Source of the DNA: Roseiarcus sp963753135
Lineage (GTDB): Bacteria > Pseudomonadota > Alphaproteobacteria > Rhizobiales > Beijerinckiaceae
Direction: 5' to 3'
Assembly: GCA_963753135.1 (NCBI GenBank)
Contig: CAVWBA010000004.1
Span: 124,001-188,000, forward strand
DNA: 64,000 nucleotides
The stretch's first letter is position 1, and each line of letters starts with the position of its first letter. The position numbers and the translations under genes are program-made. This document shows positions 35,345-44,298 of the stretch, piece by piece. The notes beneath the pieces were generated by a model. It had not been told where the DNA came from. It saw nothing but the letters and a program-made list of their open reading frames with translations, and did not search any database.

Positions 35345-35383
35345 CCAAGGTTGGCTGCGCGCCGCGCCACCTCAATTGCGCTG

Positions 35384-35998
35384 CTACTGCGCGTCCTTGG
35401 GAGGCATCCGTGGCGGGGCGAGCGGCGTAAAATTGATCGCCTGGTCCTGTTGTTGATCCAACTGCGGGTCGATCGGACCGCCGGACGATGGATCTCCGCC
35501 GCCTGTGGTGATGATCGTCGACGGCGTGGCCTCGCGCGCAGTCGCTTGCGCGTTTCCGCCTTGGCCGTTGCCGAAGTCGGCCGTACGACCGCCCTGAGGC
35601 ACGCCGTTGGCGCTAGCCCGGACCGCGGCTTCTGTCCTCTCGGCCAGATGGGCGTCATAGGGCAGGCGATAGGCGCGAGGCACGCCGCTCGGGAAATTGT
35701 CGTCGTCGAGCGCCTCGACCCACAAATGGATGGCGCCGGGATCGCCCTCGAGCGAATGCGGCTCAACGATCCGGGCGGCCAAAAGCTTGAATTTCGGCGG
35801 TAGAGGATCGGTCGATGACCATCCGAGCAGGCCGCGCGTCGCAAAAAAACTGACCACGTAAAACGCGCTCGTGAGCACGATGGCGGCGGCCTTTACCGGC
35901 CAGGGAATCCTGGCGAAGATGCAGATGACGAGCAGAAGGACGCCCAGCAAGGCATAAGCGATCGACAGCCAGATGATGACGTCGGCAAGGTTGCTCAC
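35384..35998 (-). CDS. Two-helix membrane protein with long polar tail, third gene of the ExbB-like operon
   Basis: A 204-residue protein. Two membrane helices at about residues 7-27 and 32-53. The rest is soluble: a compact part (KFKLLAARIVEPHSLEGDPG, HLWVEALDDDNFPSGVPRA) and a Gly/Gln/Pro-rich, probably disordered tail from ~140. It overlaps the preceding gene by 4 bp. No named family recognised. Co-translation with the ExbB/MotA-like channel and the ExbD-topology protein suggests one membrane complex. Confidence 0.72.
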   Translation of the reverse strand: MSNLADVIIWLSIAYALLGVLLLVICIFARIPWPVKAAAIVLTSAFYVVSFFATRGLLGWSSTDPLPPKFKLLAARIVEPHSLEGDPGAIHLWVEALDDDNFPSGVPRAYRLPYDAHLAERTEAAVRASANGVPQGGRTADFGNGQGGNAQATAREATPSTIITTGGGDPSSGGPIDPQLDQQQDQAINFTPLAPPRMPPKDAQ

Positions 35999-36663
35999 AG
36001 CTGCTTCACGTAGCCGGTTTTCGGGTCAATATCACCACCGTTGCGGTGCACGTTGCGAAAGGTTTCCATCAGCGACTTCGGCCGCCTGTTGACGTCGGTG
36101 ACCTTGCCGTCGGCGTCAAGCGTGAAGCGCACGGCCGTCTTCTCGTCGCCGGTGTGATCGACAAACACGGTGTCGTCAAATATCACCTGCGCAGTCGGAT
36201 TGAGCTTCTGCACCTTCACTTTCGCCGGCACCGGCGCATGGGTGGTGGCCACGAAGTGGCTGACGTTGACGGTGTACTCGCCGGCGACTATGCCGCGGAT
36301 CGTGACGATCTCCTCGCGAATGGGCGACGAGATCTTCTTGCCGTTGACCACGATGAAGTCGTTGCCCCCGCCACGATCGTCGCGGTCGAGCACCATGAAG
36401 CCCGCCTCGCGATGACGATACCATGCGATGTCGCCCGCCGGATCCTGCACGAAGAGATCAAGATCGTCAGGATGATTGTCCGGCCAATCCATGGTGATGA
36501 TGAATTCGGCCTTCGTGTCGATCTTGCCGTCCTTGGCCTCGGGCGAGATCGCCAACAGCGCGAGGAAAAAGAGAAACGAGACCACCTGCAGCGCCTTGAA
36601 CAGCATCACACTGAATGGATCGAACGGCTCTTCGCGCGGGTAAAGGCCGAACTCGTCGATCAT
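35995..36663 (-). CDS. Single-pass membrane protein with periplasmic beta domain (DUF2135/YfaP-like), ExbD-like topology
   Basis: A 222-residue protein. A short cytoplasmic head (IDEFGLYPREEPFDPFS) is followed by one helix (residues ~19-42) and a periplasmic domain: DWPDNHPDDLDLFVQDPAGD, DRDDRGGGNDFIVVNG and GEYTVNVSHFVATTHAP. The Asp-rich strand pattern resembles DUF2135-type domains. Asp residues just before the helix recall the proton-path Asp of ExbD/TolR. Overlaps both neighbours by 4 bp. Confidence 0.72.
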   Translation of the reverse strand: MIDEFGLYPREEPFDPFSVMLFKALQVVSFLFFLALLAISPEAKDGKIDTKAEFIITMDWPDNHPDDLDLFVQDPAGDIAWYRHREAGFMVLDRDDRGGGNDFIVVNGKKISSPIREEIVTIRGIVAGEYTVNVSHFVATTHAPVPAKVKVQKLNPTAQVIFDDTVFVDHTGDEKTAVRFTLDADGKVTDVNRRPKSLMETFRNVHRNGGDIDPKTGYVKQL

Positions 36664-37433
36664 GCGCGCATGGCCAGATCGTGGGAGCGCTCCAAGGCGG
36701 GGACGACCCGCGTCTCGGTGAGCGTAACCGCGCGCGAGAACACCTTCGCGGTCGCGTTGTCGAGCATGTAGTACTGGATCCTCAACAGGATCGAGCCAAC
36801 GAGGCCGGCGAGCGTCGTGTACATCGCCACCGCCATGCCCTCGCTCATCAGCCCCATCGAGGATTTCATCATCGACTTGTCGCTCGCGTCGAGCCCGGCG
36901 ATGGGCGCGAGCATGATGATGAAGCCGATGATGGTGCCGAGGAGGCCAAGCTTTATGACCGTGTCGCTGGCGAAGGAGCCGAAGCCGTTGGAGCCGCGCA
37001 GGCGATCAGCGAGCGAGCGGAGCAGCAGCGTCTGATCGAGCCGCCCACGCCCTTGCGTGCGCGCCTTCAGGGCAAGATCGCGGATGTGGTCGGCAATGAG
37101 GCCGTGAAGAAGCGCGGCCGAAGGGTCGAGCGCGGCGACGTCAGCGCCTCCCGTCTCGATGTGGGCCGCCACCCGCTGTCCAGCGTCGCCTTCGCGCGAA
37201 ACGACGATCGTTCGCCAAAGGCAATGGAGCGACGCCCCCACGTAGATGAGCGCAATTACCGATGAGAGATAGGTGCGGTCCGAGACGACCATCAAGCGAA
37301 GGAGGCCATAGCGCCACAGCAGGATCGCGGCGAAAACGGTCGCGCCGGTAAAGATGAGCCAGCGCAAGAGGGGCGCGCGATCTGTCGCGGACCATGTGCG
37401 CCCGGGTTCCGGCGATAGGACCACGGCGGTCAT
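36660..37433 (-). CDS. MotA/TolQ/ExbB-type proton channel family protein
   Basis: A 257-residue inner-membrane protein. Helices at about 24-45, 55-72, 158-180 and 197-220. The last pair carries the family core VIKLGLLGTIIGFIIMLAPI and GMAVAMYTTLAGLVGSILL. Such proteins form the pentameric stator around ExbD/TolR/MotB partners and use proton flow for work across the envelope. It is the first gene of a tightly overlapping three-gene operon and is not close to exbB at 51611. ATG at 37433 chosen; the frame extends 21 codons upstream. Confidence 0.83.
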   Translation of the reverse strand: MTAVVLSPEPGRTWSATDRAPLLRWLIFTGATVFAAILLWRYGLLRLMVVSDRTYLSSVIALIYVGASLHCLWRTIVVSREGDAGQRVAAHIETGGADVAALDPSAALLHGLIADHIRDLALKARTQGRGRLDQTLLLRSLADRLRGSNGFGSFASDTVIKLGLLGTIIGFIIMLAPIAGLDASDKSMMKSSMGLMSEGMAVAMYTTLAGLVGSILLRIQYYMLDNATAKVFSRAVTLTETRVVPALERSHDLAMRA

Positions 37434-37516
37434 GCCAATTTCCTTCCAAGGTCGTCCCCGGTTAGCCGAGGATAGCGCTCGCGGCGCCAAGCGCAAGCCG
37501 ACGTACTTGTGCCCTT

Positions 37517-38329
37517 TTAAGCGCGCGGGAGCAAAATCTCGCCTTTGCCGAGCGCGGCGAGATCGCCTGCGAGGCGGCGCAGCGGCCGACGGAACAGGTC
37601 CCCCAGCGTGGCGCTGGCTTGAGCGATATAGTCGGCCAAAAGCCGCGCCGCGACGAGGTCATGTTCGCCGCAATCGCCGAAGGTCGGCGAGAAAAGCGTC
37701 GCACCTCGCCCGAGCAGGATCGTGCCGCGGCCCATCAGATAGCCCGGCAGGTCGCCTGCTTCGCCGCCGATCGCCAACGTGCCCGCGATCATCCGGCTGC
37801 CGGCGTAGGCGCCGGCGCGGCCTTCGATCAGGATGAATCCGCGCCTCAGCCGGTCGCCCGCGCGTTCCCCCGCGTCGCCGCGCACGTGCAAGACGCCGCC
37901 GCTCATGCCGACCGTCTCGCCGCTCAACGGGCCGCCGAGGCGCTCGCCCGCGTGCCCCTCGACTGTGAGCGTCCCGCCTTTCATTCCGGAACCTGTGAAC
38001 GGGCCGGCGGCGCCCTGCACCGTCAATTGTCCGCCTGACATCAGCCGGCCTGCTTCCACCCCGACATCCCCTTCGACGCGGATTGAGCCCGCTGCTAGCC
38101 CCATGCCGACGCGATCGAAACGGTCGCTGCCGCCTTCGAAGACAATCGCAGCAGGATCGCCTTCGCGGATTCGGAAGACGTCTCCCGCCGTGACGCGAAC
38201 GCGGGTGGTTTGCAGTTCGATGCTCGCGAGCTCGGCGGCCGATTTTCCGGCAAGGTTTTGGGGAGTCAACGGCGACAGATCGAGGCGCTGAGCCGGCGGC
38301 GCGCGCAGCGAGAAGGTGAGCGAGCTCAA
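37517..38329 (-). CDS. fhcC: Formyltransferase/hydrolase complex subunit C (FhcC)
   Basis: A 270-residue homologue of formylmethanofuran dehydrogenase subunit C. Its body is a series of G-X2-G-X3-G beta-helix repeats (for example GGTLTVEGHAGERLGGPLSG and GGVLHVRGDAGERAGD). In methylotrophs Fhc transfers formyl from H4MPT to methanofuran and hydrolyses it to formate. Last gene of fhcBADC; 4-bp overlap with fhcD. Confidence 0.94.
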   Translation of the reverse strand: MSSLTFSLRAPPAQRLDLSPLTPQNLAGKSAAELASIELQTTRVRVTAGDVFRIREGDPAAIVFEGGSDRFDRVGMGLAAGSIRVEGDVGVEAGRLMSGGQLTVQGAAGPFTGSGMKGGTLTVEGHAGERLGGPLSGETVGMSGGVLHVRGDAGERAGDRLRRGFILIEGRAGAYAGSRMIAGTLAIGGEAGDLPGYLMGRGTILLGRGATLFSPTFGDCGEHDLVAARLLADYIAQASATLGDLFRRPLRRLAGDLAALGKGEILLPRA

Positions 38330-39237
38330 GGCAACAGATCCTTGAGATGGTAGTGGTGGCGGCCGAGCTTGCCGCCGTAATTGCCGGCGCCGACGCGCGT
38401 CGCGCCCCGCTCGGCGCCCATTTCGACGATCGCGGCCAGTCCCACCCGCATCGCCTTGGCCACCGCCTCGCTGGTGAGGCCGTCGATGACGATTTCGAGC
38501 ACCGACCCGATCTCGGGAGAAAGAGCGCTGTCGACTGCGCCCTTCAAAGTCGGGCAGTAGCTGTCGTTGGTCGATGCGCTCGCGCCCTTGTATTTCGAGC
38601 CCACCTTCGATCCCGAGCGCGCGATGCCGCCCGGAAAGGGCATGATGACGTCGGCGACCTTGCGCATCGCCTCCACCGCGGCCTCAGTCGCGTGAAGCGT
38701 CTTCGCCGGGGTCTCCCCCATGACGATGAGATTGCCGCCGCCGACCGCTTTCTTGGTGAGATAGGTGGTCAACTCGCAGACGAATTCGCCGTCCATCACC
38801 GGCACGCGCCAGTATCGCCGGGCGCCGAGCCGCTTGGCGATCTGCCAGCCGTCGCCGAAGAAGCGAATCGCGTCGCCGAGCTTGAGCTTGTCGTCGCCTG
38901 AGTCCAATCCTGCATAACAGGCCGAACCGGGGCTGGTGAGGACGCATTGTCCCACGCGGTTTTGCAGTTGTTTCTGCAGTTCCGCGGTCGAGACGGCGAA
39001 TATGAGCACGCGTACGCCGGGGCGCCCGTCCGGCGTCTGTTCCGGCGACCGGACGCTCTCGGCGCCGGCCTCGCAGCCGCAGCCGATCACCGAAGTGGCG
39101 AAACCCGTCATCGTCTCAGCCGCCTGCGCGGCCCAGCGCTCGGTCGGCGCTGTGATGACGATGGCGGTCGCCCGCATGTCGAACGCTTCCGCGAACGTAT
39201 CGTCGATGGCGATTCCGTTGGCTGTCAGCTCCGGCAT
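38326..39237 (-). CDS. fhcD: Formylmethanofuran:H4MPT formyltransferase subunit (FhcD)
   Basis: A 303-residue protein homologous to archaeal Ftr. It reads TANGIAIDDTFAEAFDMRAT, VIGCGCEAGAE, RVGQCVLTSPGSACYAG and KLGRHHYHLKDLLP. It moves the formyl group between H4MPT and methanofuran. The ATG at 39237 starts at the family N-terminus; it overlaps fhcA by 13 bp. Confidence 0.94.
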   Translation of the reverse strand: MPELTANGIAIDDTFAEAFDMRATAIVITAPTERWAAQAAETMTGFATSVIGCGCEAGAESVRSPEQTPDGRPGVRVLIFAVSTAELQKQLQNRVGQCVLTSPGSACYAGLDSGDDKLKLGDAIRFFGDGWQIAKRLGARRYWRVPVMDGEFVCELTTYLTKKAVGGGNLIVMGETPAKTLHATEAAVEAMRKVADVIMPFPGGIARSGSKVGSKYKGASASTNDSYCPTLKGAVDSALSPEIGSVLEIVIDGLTSEAVAKAMRVGLAAIVEMGAERGATRVGAGNYGGKLGRHHYHLKDLLP

Positions 39238-40860
39238 GCGACCGCCTCGAACGGATGCGGCCGCCCGATTGCGCCTTCGGGAACGCGCATGAAATCGGAC
39301 GGCAGACCGTAGCGCTCGTCGTAGTAGTCTGTCATGCGGCGCCGCATCGAGGCCTCGACCGTCGGCGTCACGTGCAGCGCGCGGCCAAATCGAACCTGCG
39401 TCACCTCGCCGTCGCGCACGACGAGCTCGCCGTCCTTGTAGACGCGCGTCGCGGCGCGAAACATTTGGGCGATGTCCTTGCCGGGGCGATAGAGTGCGAT
39501 GTCGGCGCGCCCGCCTTGGCCGAGATGTCCGCGATCCGATAGGCCGAGAAGCTTGGCTGGCGCCGCTCGCGTCATCGTCGCGATTTCGCTCAACGTATAT
39601 TCGCGCGTCAGCGACGGGAGCGTCGTCACCGCCAACGCCTCCTTCGGCAGGCGAGACGCCCACTCGGCCCGCACGTCCCTGCTCATCAGCAGCGCGAAGA
39701 TGTCGGGGTAGGTGGTGAACGGCGCGCCGTTCGGGTGGTCAGTGGTGAAGAACACGCGCCAGGGGTCATTGATGAGCAGGAACAGCTCCAATCCGACCGC
39801 GAATTGCACCGCGTTAAAGAAGCTGCCGGCGCGATATTCGTAAGGCACGACGCCAAAGCCGTTCGCATCCCCGTCGGCGATCGCGTATTTCTTCGGCCGC
39901 GCCTGACCGCGAGCGGAGAACTGCCGCAGGACGTCGGACGAGATCGTCACCGTCTGCCCGAACATCACCTGACCGACGTCAACTGTGACTGTCTTGGCGG
40001 CATTGACCGCTTCGGCGAGTTGAGGCGCGGCGGAGGAAAAGCCCTGCGGGCCCTCTTTGCCATAAGCGTAGAACTGAAGATGCGCCAAATGCAGCGGCAA
40101 GTCCTCAGCGGCGGCGATCGTCGCGAGCGCGGTTTCGAAGTTTCCAGGCAGGCCAAGGTTGTTGCAGTGGACATGCAAAGGATGGGGCACGCCTGCTTCA
40201 TGCACCCCCTTTTGCAGCGCCTTGACGATCGCGCAACTCGTAACGCCGTAATAGGGGACCACATCGTCCAACGAAAAGCTGCGGATGTTGTCCTTGAAGG
40301 CCGCGACCCCGCCCGCGTTGACGACCTTGATCCCGAGCGCGCGCGTCGTTTGCAATGTCCAAGCGACGTGATCGCGGATCGCGCTTGCGCTCTCTCCTGA
40401 CCGCATGAGGCCGAGCACGAAATCGTCGTTGCCGAGAAGAGTGCAGAATCGCTTTGTCGATGATCGGCGTGTCGGCGAGTTCGAGATGCGCGTGCAGGGC
40501 GTTGTGCGGCGCGACAGCCGGCTCGACCACGGTCGTGAAGCCCATCTCGGCATAGAGCCGGCCCGTCTCGAACGTCGTCCAGCCGACCTGGGAGAGCGGC
40601 GTCACGGCGGGGCGTCGCGCGTGCGCGCGATGCTGCTCGGGAAGCATCAGGCGGGCGGTGTTCACGTTCGCGCCTGCGATATGCGAATGGATGTCGATGC
40701 CGCCGGCCATCGCAATCAGCCCGCTCGCGTCGACCGTTTCGTCCGCTTGGGCGCGCTCAGGCGGCGCGACGATTGTATCGTCGCGGATCCAGAGATCGCC
40801 TATTTCATCGCGCCCGTTGGCGGGATCGACGATATGCGCGTTTCTGATATGGGTCAGCAT
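39225..40860 (-). pseudogene. fhcA: Formyltransferase/hydrolase complex subunit A (FhcA), one-base frameshift
   Basis: The amidohydrolase-fold subunit that hydrolyses formyl-methanofuran. The N-terminal part reads LTHIRNAHIVDPANGRDEIG and GGIDIHSHIAGANVNTAR (metal-ligand histidines). The C-terminal 405 residues continue from LLGNDDFVLGLMRSGES in the next frame. The junction IIDKAIL/LLGNDDF needs removal of one base (a T on the coding strand) near 40440. The total span, 1636 bases, is 545 codons plus one. The complex is essential for this route, so a sequencing error is the simplest reading. It overlaps fhcB by 7 bp. Confidence 0.9.
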
Positions 40861-42008
40861 GAAGCAGTTTGAGCCTGTTGAAGGCCGGCGGAGATGCGCT
40901 CGAGAGCCTCGGCGATGCTCGGCGTGGCGGCGCGTGCTGAGGCGGTCTCGGCGACCAGGGTCCCGATGTCGGATGAGTGCATAACCGCGTCATGATCGAC
41001 GCCCGGACGACCGACTGTGATCCGCACGTTCGGCTCTTCGGCGAATTCGGTTGTTGGCTCGCACAAAGCGATGACGTTCGCCGCGTTCAGCCAGGCAGGC
41101 GGGGCCGCTCCAAAAGCGGAGATCCACAACACGCAATCGGTTTCGCCCGACGCGACAAGTCGCTCGGCCTCGAACCGCCACGGATCATGAATCGGCGCGC
41201 CGGCGCCGAACCCGGTTCGCATCGGGAAGCCGGTTGCCCACCCGCAAGCGGCAAGCACACCCGCGCCATTGTCCCGCGCCGCAAGCGGCAAGGTCGAGAA
41301 TCTCGTGGTTTCGTTCAAGTCGCGCACAAGCCCGTTGAGCATCTCGATCTCAAGCGCGCCGAGGCTCTCCGCCGTCCAAACCGCGACGCCGAAGCGCGCG
41401 CCTTTCAGGGTGGCGGCGAGCGCGTCGAGAACGGACAACGACAACGCGGATCGCGCGCTTTCGCGATTCTCGATGCGGTGGTTTGTGACACGCGCGCGCA
41501 GCGCCGCAAGATTGAACGCGAGCGTTGCGCCGAGCCCCGCTCCCCAGATCTCGATATCGCCCTCGAACCCGCGGATTCGTGCGCCTATAGCCGGCGCCAG
41601 CCAAATGATGCGCCGCTTGACGTCCACGCCCTCGCTCCTCGCCGGCGGGCGCAGCAGTCGCTCGTTCAGGGCGGGCCAGGTTTCCGTCAGGCCGTCGCCC
41701 ATAAGCAGGAGGACGTCGGCGCGCACGCGTGCCTCGCCCGGCGTGGTCAGCATGACGCCAGTTTCACGCATTGGGTCGAGATCGCGCAACAGCGCCGCCG
41801 AATGCATATGCTCGATGACGCCGCCGACCCGTTCGGCGAGCGCGATCGCTGCTCTCGCCCCTTCGATGTCCGCGCCCAATCCCGCGATGAGCGGTTGATG
41901 GCTTCGCGCCATGAGGCGAGCCGCCGCCGCGGCCGCGTCGTTGACCGACGCAGGCGCGCCATCGATCGATGCTGGGGCTTTGGCGGCGATGGGATCTCTC
42001 AGCGACAT
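40854..42008 (-). CDS. fhcB: Formyltransferase/hydrolase complex subunit B (FhcB)
   Basis: A 384-residue homologue of the formylmethanofuran dehydrogenase B subunit; in methylotrophs it lacks the molybdenum/selenocysteine active site and is structural. Blocks seen: QPLIAGLGADIEGARAAIAL, VLLLMGDGLTETWPALNERL and WATGFPMRTGFGAGAPIHDP. The ATG at 42008 was chosen at the family start; 58 more open codons upstream look non-conserved. First gene of the leftward fhcBADC operon, divergent from the ATP-grasp/mch unit across 203 bp. Confidence 0.92.
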   Translation of the reverse strand: MSLRDPIAAKAPASIDGAPASVNDAAAAAARLMARSHQPLIAGLGADIEGARAAIALAERVGGVIEHMHSAALLRDLDPMRETGVMLTTPGEARVRADVLLLMGDGLTETWPALNERLLRPPARSEGVDVKRRIIWLAPAIGARIRGFEGDIEIWGAGLGATLAFNLAALRARVTNHRIENRESARSALSLSVLDALAATLKGARFGVAVWTAESLGALEIEMLNGLVRDLNETTRFSTLPLAARDNGAGVLAACGWATGFPMRTGFGAGAPIHDPWRFEAERLVASGETDCVLWISAFGAAPPAWLNAANVIALCEPTTEFAEEPNVRITVGRPGVDHDAVMHSSDIGTLVAETASARAATPSIAEALERISAGLQQAQTASC

Positions 42009-42211
42009 AGGCTCCGTTCGTTCGCTCCCTTCAGCCGATGGCGGCAACTGCAAACGCTGTCGGGGATTTGCGACGCGACTGGACAAATCCCGAACCAGCG
42101 GGTTCAATCGCATCGCGATCTTTTCGCAGCTCAGCGACAAACAATAGCGCAGCCCAAGGAAATGCCTAGCCCTTGTCGCCAAGTTCTCGAACAGCTGAAG
42201 CGCCGCGTGTG

Positions 42212-43330
42212 ATGACCGACCGTCCGGCGATCATCGTCGCAGCCTATTCGGCGCGCGCGCTTGCATCCTGCGCCAGCCATGCCGGGTTCGCTCCCCTCTC
42301 GATTGATGTCTTTGGCGATGACGACATGAGAGCGATGAGCTTGAGCTCGGTGAGGCTCGAGGGCGGGTTAGCGAACGGGTTGACGCCCGACAAGGTCATG
42401 CGAGCAGTTGAAGCGCTGATGAGCGCCCATGATCCGATTGGGCTGGTCTATGGCGCGGGTTTCGAGCATCAGCCGGAAACAATCGCCGCGATCGCGCATA
42501 AGATCCGTATATTTGGCGCCGAGGAGGAGACCCTGCGGCGCGCCAAGGATCCAGTTGTGCTGGCGCGGGTTTGCGAGGCGAATGGCGTTCGCCATCCGCA
42601 GGTCCAGCTTTCGGCGCCGGACGAACCCGAACTCTGGCTCATGAAAAGACGCGGGGGCGCGGGAGGCGACCATATCGCCGCCGCAGAAGGTCTGAGCCGC
42701 TCTCGGCCCGATTCTTATTTTCAACGGCGCGTCGCGGGAAGGAACATCTCGGCTTTGTTCCTCGCGAGTGAGAAACAAGCGGAAATTATCGGTCTCAGCG
42801 TGCAATGGGCCGCGCCAACGCGGGCGTCGCCGTTTCGATACGGCGGCGCGGCCGGACCCATCGACATTGAGCCGTCGCATGAGCGAGAAATTGCGCGCGC
42901 GATTGCCCTGATCGCTTCCGAATTCGATCTCATTGGTCTTAATAGCGCTGATTTTCTGGTCTCGGATGATGCGGCCTGGCTCCTGGAGATCAATCCCCGG
43001 CCGGGGGCGACGCTAGACGTGTTCGAATCGAACGAGGCTCCGTTGTTTGCGCGTCACATCGCCGCATGCGAAGGATACCTCACGCCGGCTTCTCGCAGCA
43101 TGACATTCAGAGCGGCCGAAATCGTTTACGCCCCTCACGACATTGTCGTGCGTGGCCAAGGGAATTGGCCGGATTGGGCGGTCGATCGATCGGCGCCGGG
43201 AACGCTCGTTGCCGCCGGCGATCCCTTGTGCACAACGCTTGGCGTTGGCGCGACCGTCGATTTGGCGCGCGCCTGCGCCGGCGAGCGGGCGCGAAAAATC
43301 GTCGCTCTCGTTCAGGAGGAGGGACATTGA
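42212..43330 (+). CDS. ATP-grasp domain protein of the H4MPT cluster
   Basis: A 372-residue ATP-grasp enzyme: AAYSARALASCASHAGFAPL, VYGAGFEHQPETI, LLEINPRPGATLDVFE (the metal/ATP site) and a C-terminal segment DPLCTTLGVGATVDLARA. Homologues occur only near H4MPT genes in methylotrophs. The family forms amide or ester bonds with ATP; the substrate is unknown. Its stop overlaps the mch TTG start by 4 bp. Confidence 0.82.
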   Translation: MTDRPAIIVAAYSARALASCASHAGFAPLSIDVFGDDDMRAMSLSSVRLEGGLANGLTPDKVMRAVEALMSAHDPIGLVYGAGFEHQPETIAAIAHKIRIFGAEEETLRRAKDPVVLARVCEANGVRHPQVQLSAPDEPELWLMKRRGGAGGDHIAAAEGLSRSRPDSYFQRRVAGRNISALFLASEKQAEIIGLSVQWAAPTRASPFRYGGAAGPIDIEPSHEREIARAIALIASEFDLIGLNSADFLVSDDAAWLLEINPRPGATLDVFESNEAPLFARHIAACEGYLTPASRSMTFRAAEIVYAPHDIVVRGQGNWPDWAVDRSAPGTLVAAGDPLCTTLGVGATVDLARACAGERARKIVALVQEEGH

Positions 43331-44298
43331 GCGCCGCCAAGACCATAAGCGTCAATCGACGCGCCGCCTCGCTGGCGGCTGCGCTGCGAGGCGACGCGAT
43401 GATATTGAACCTCGGCGTTACCCGCGGGCCGCTCGGCGAAACGTTGATCGACTCGGGCGCAAGTGAGCGCGGCGGCGTCGAAGCCGGACTGCGCATCGCG
43501 GAGATCTGCATGGGCGGACTCGGGACGGTGCGGCTTACGACCGACAACGCAACGCCGCGCTGGCCGTGGACAATTGCCGTCAGTTCCTCGCAGCCGGTGA
43601 TCGCGTGCCTCGCGAGTCAATACGCGGGTTGGAGCCTGGCGCACGGGTCCGGCAAAGACGCATTTTTCGCTCTCGGCTCCGGCCCGGCTCGGGCGCTGGC
43701 GCAAAAGGAGGCTTTGTTCAAAGACATCGGCTATCGGGACGAAGCCGATGTCGCGACTCTCGTCATCGAAGGCGGGCGACCGCCGCCGCCCGAAATTGTG
43801 GAGAAAGTGACGAGCGATTGCGGAGTGGCGCCTTCGGCTTTGACAGTCATTTATGCGCCGACGCAGAGCCTAGCTGGGGGCGCGCAAGTGGTCGCGCGGG
43901 TGCTGGAAGTGGCGTTGCACAAGGCTCACGAGCTGAAGTTTCCGCTCGAGCGCATCATCGACGGCATGGGCGCCGCGCCCTTGAGCCCCCCGCACCCGGA
44001 CTTTGTCTCTGCGATGGGCCGCACCAACGACGCGATCATCTACGGCGGACGCGCGCAGCTCTATGTCACCGGGCCGGCCGCGGACGCGAAGCATCTCGCG
44101 GAGGCGCTTCCCAGTCGCGCCTCGCGCGATTTCGGCGCTCCGTTCGCTGAGATTTTCAAGCGCTTCAACGGCGATTTCTACGCCATCGATCCCATGCTGT
44201 TCAGCCCGGCTGAGGTCATCGTAACGGCGGTCGAAAGCGGCGAGAGCTTTCACGCCGGAGCGGTGCATCATACATTGCTTGATGCCTCGTTCGCTTGA
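43327..44298 (+). CDS. mch: Methenyl-H4MPT cyclohydrolase
   Basis: A 323-residue cytoplasmic enzyme hydrolysing methenyl-H4MPT to formyl-H4MPT. Features: SVNRRAASLAAALRGDAMIL, GGVEAGLRIAEICMGGLGTV, ACLASQYAGWSL and RTNDAIIYGGRAQLYVTG. Start is TTG within TTGA overlapping the ATP-grasp stop, behind the strong site GGAGGAGG, so translation is coupled. Confidence 0.94.
   Translation: MSAAKTISVNRRAASLAAALRGDAMILNLGVTRGPLGETLIDSGASERGGVEAGLRIAEICMGGLGTVRLTTDNATPRWPWTIAVSSSQPVIACLASQYAGWSLAHGSGKDAFFALGSGPARALAQKEALFKDIGYRDEADVATLVIEGGRPPPPEIVEKVTSDCGVAPSALTVIYAPTQSLAGGAQVVARVLEVALHKAHELKFPLERIIDGMGAAPLSPPHPDFVSAMGRTNDAIIYGGRAQLYVTGPAADAKHLAEALPSRASRDFGAPFAEIFKRFNGDFYAIDPMLFSPAEVIVTAVESGESFHAGAVHHTLLDASFA

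Noticed and set aside
40977..42212. A 411-codon plus-strand frame opposite fhcB
   Set aside because: Shadow of fhcB; composition is biased and no domain is visible.
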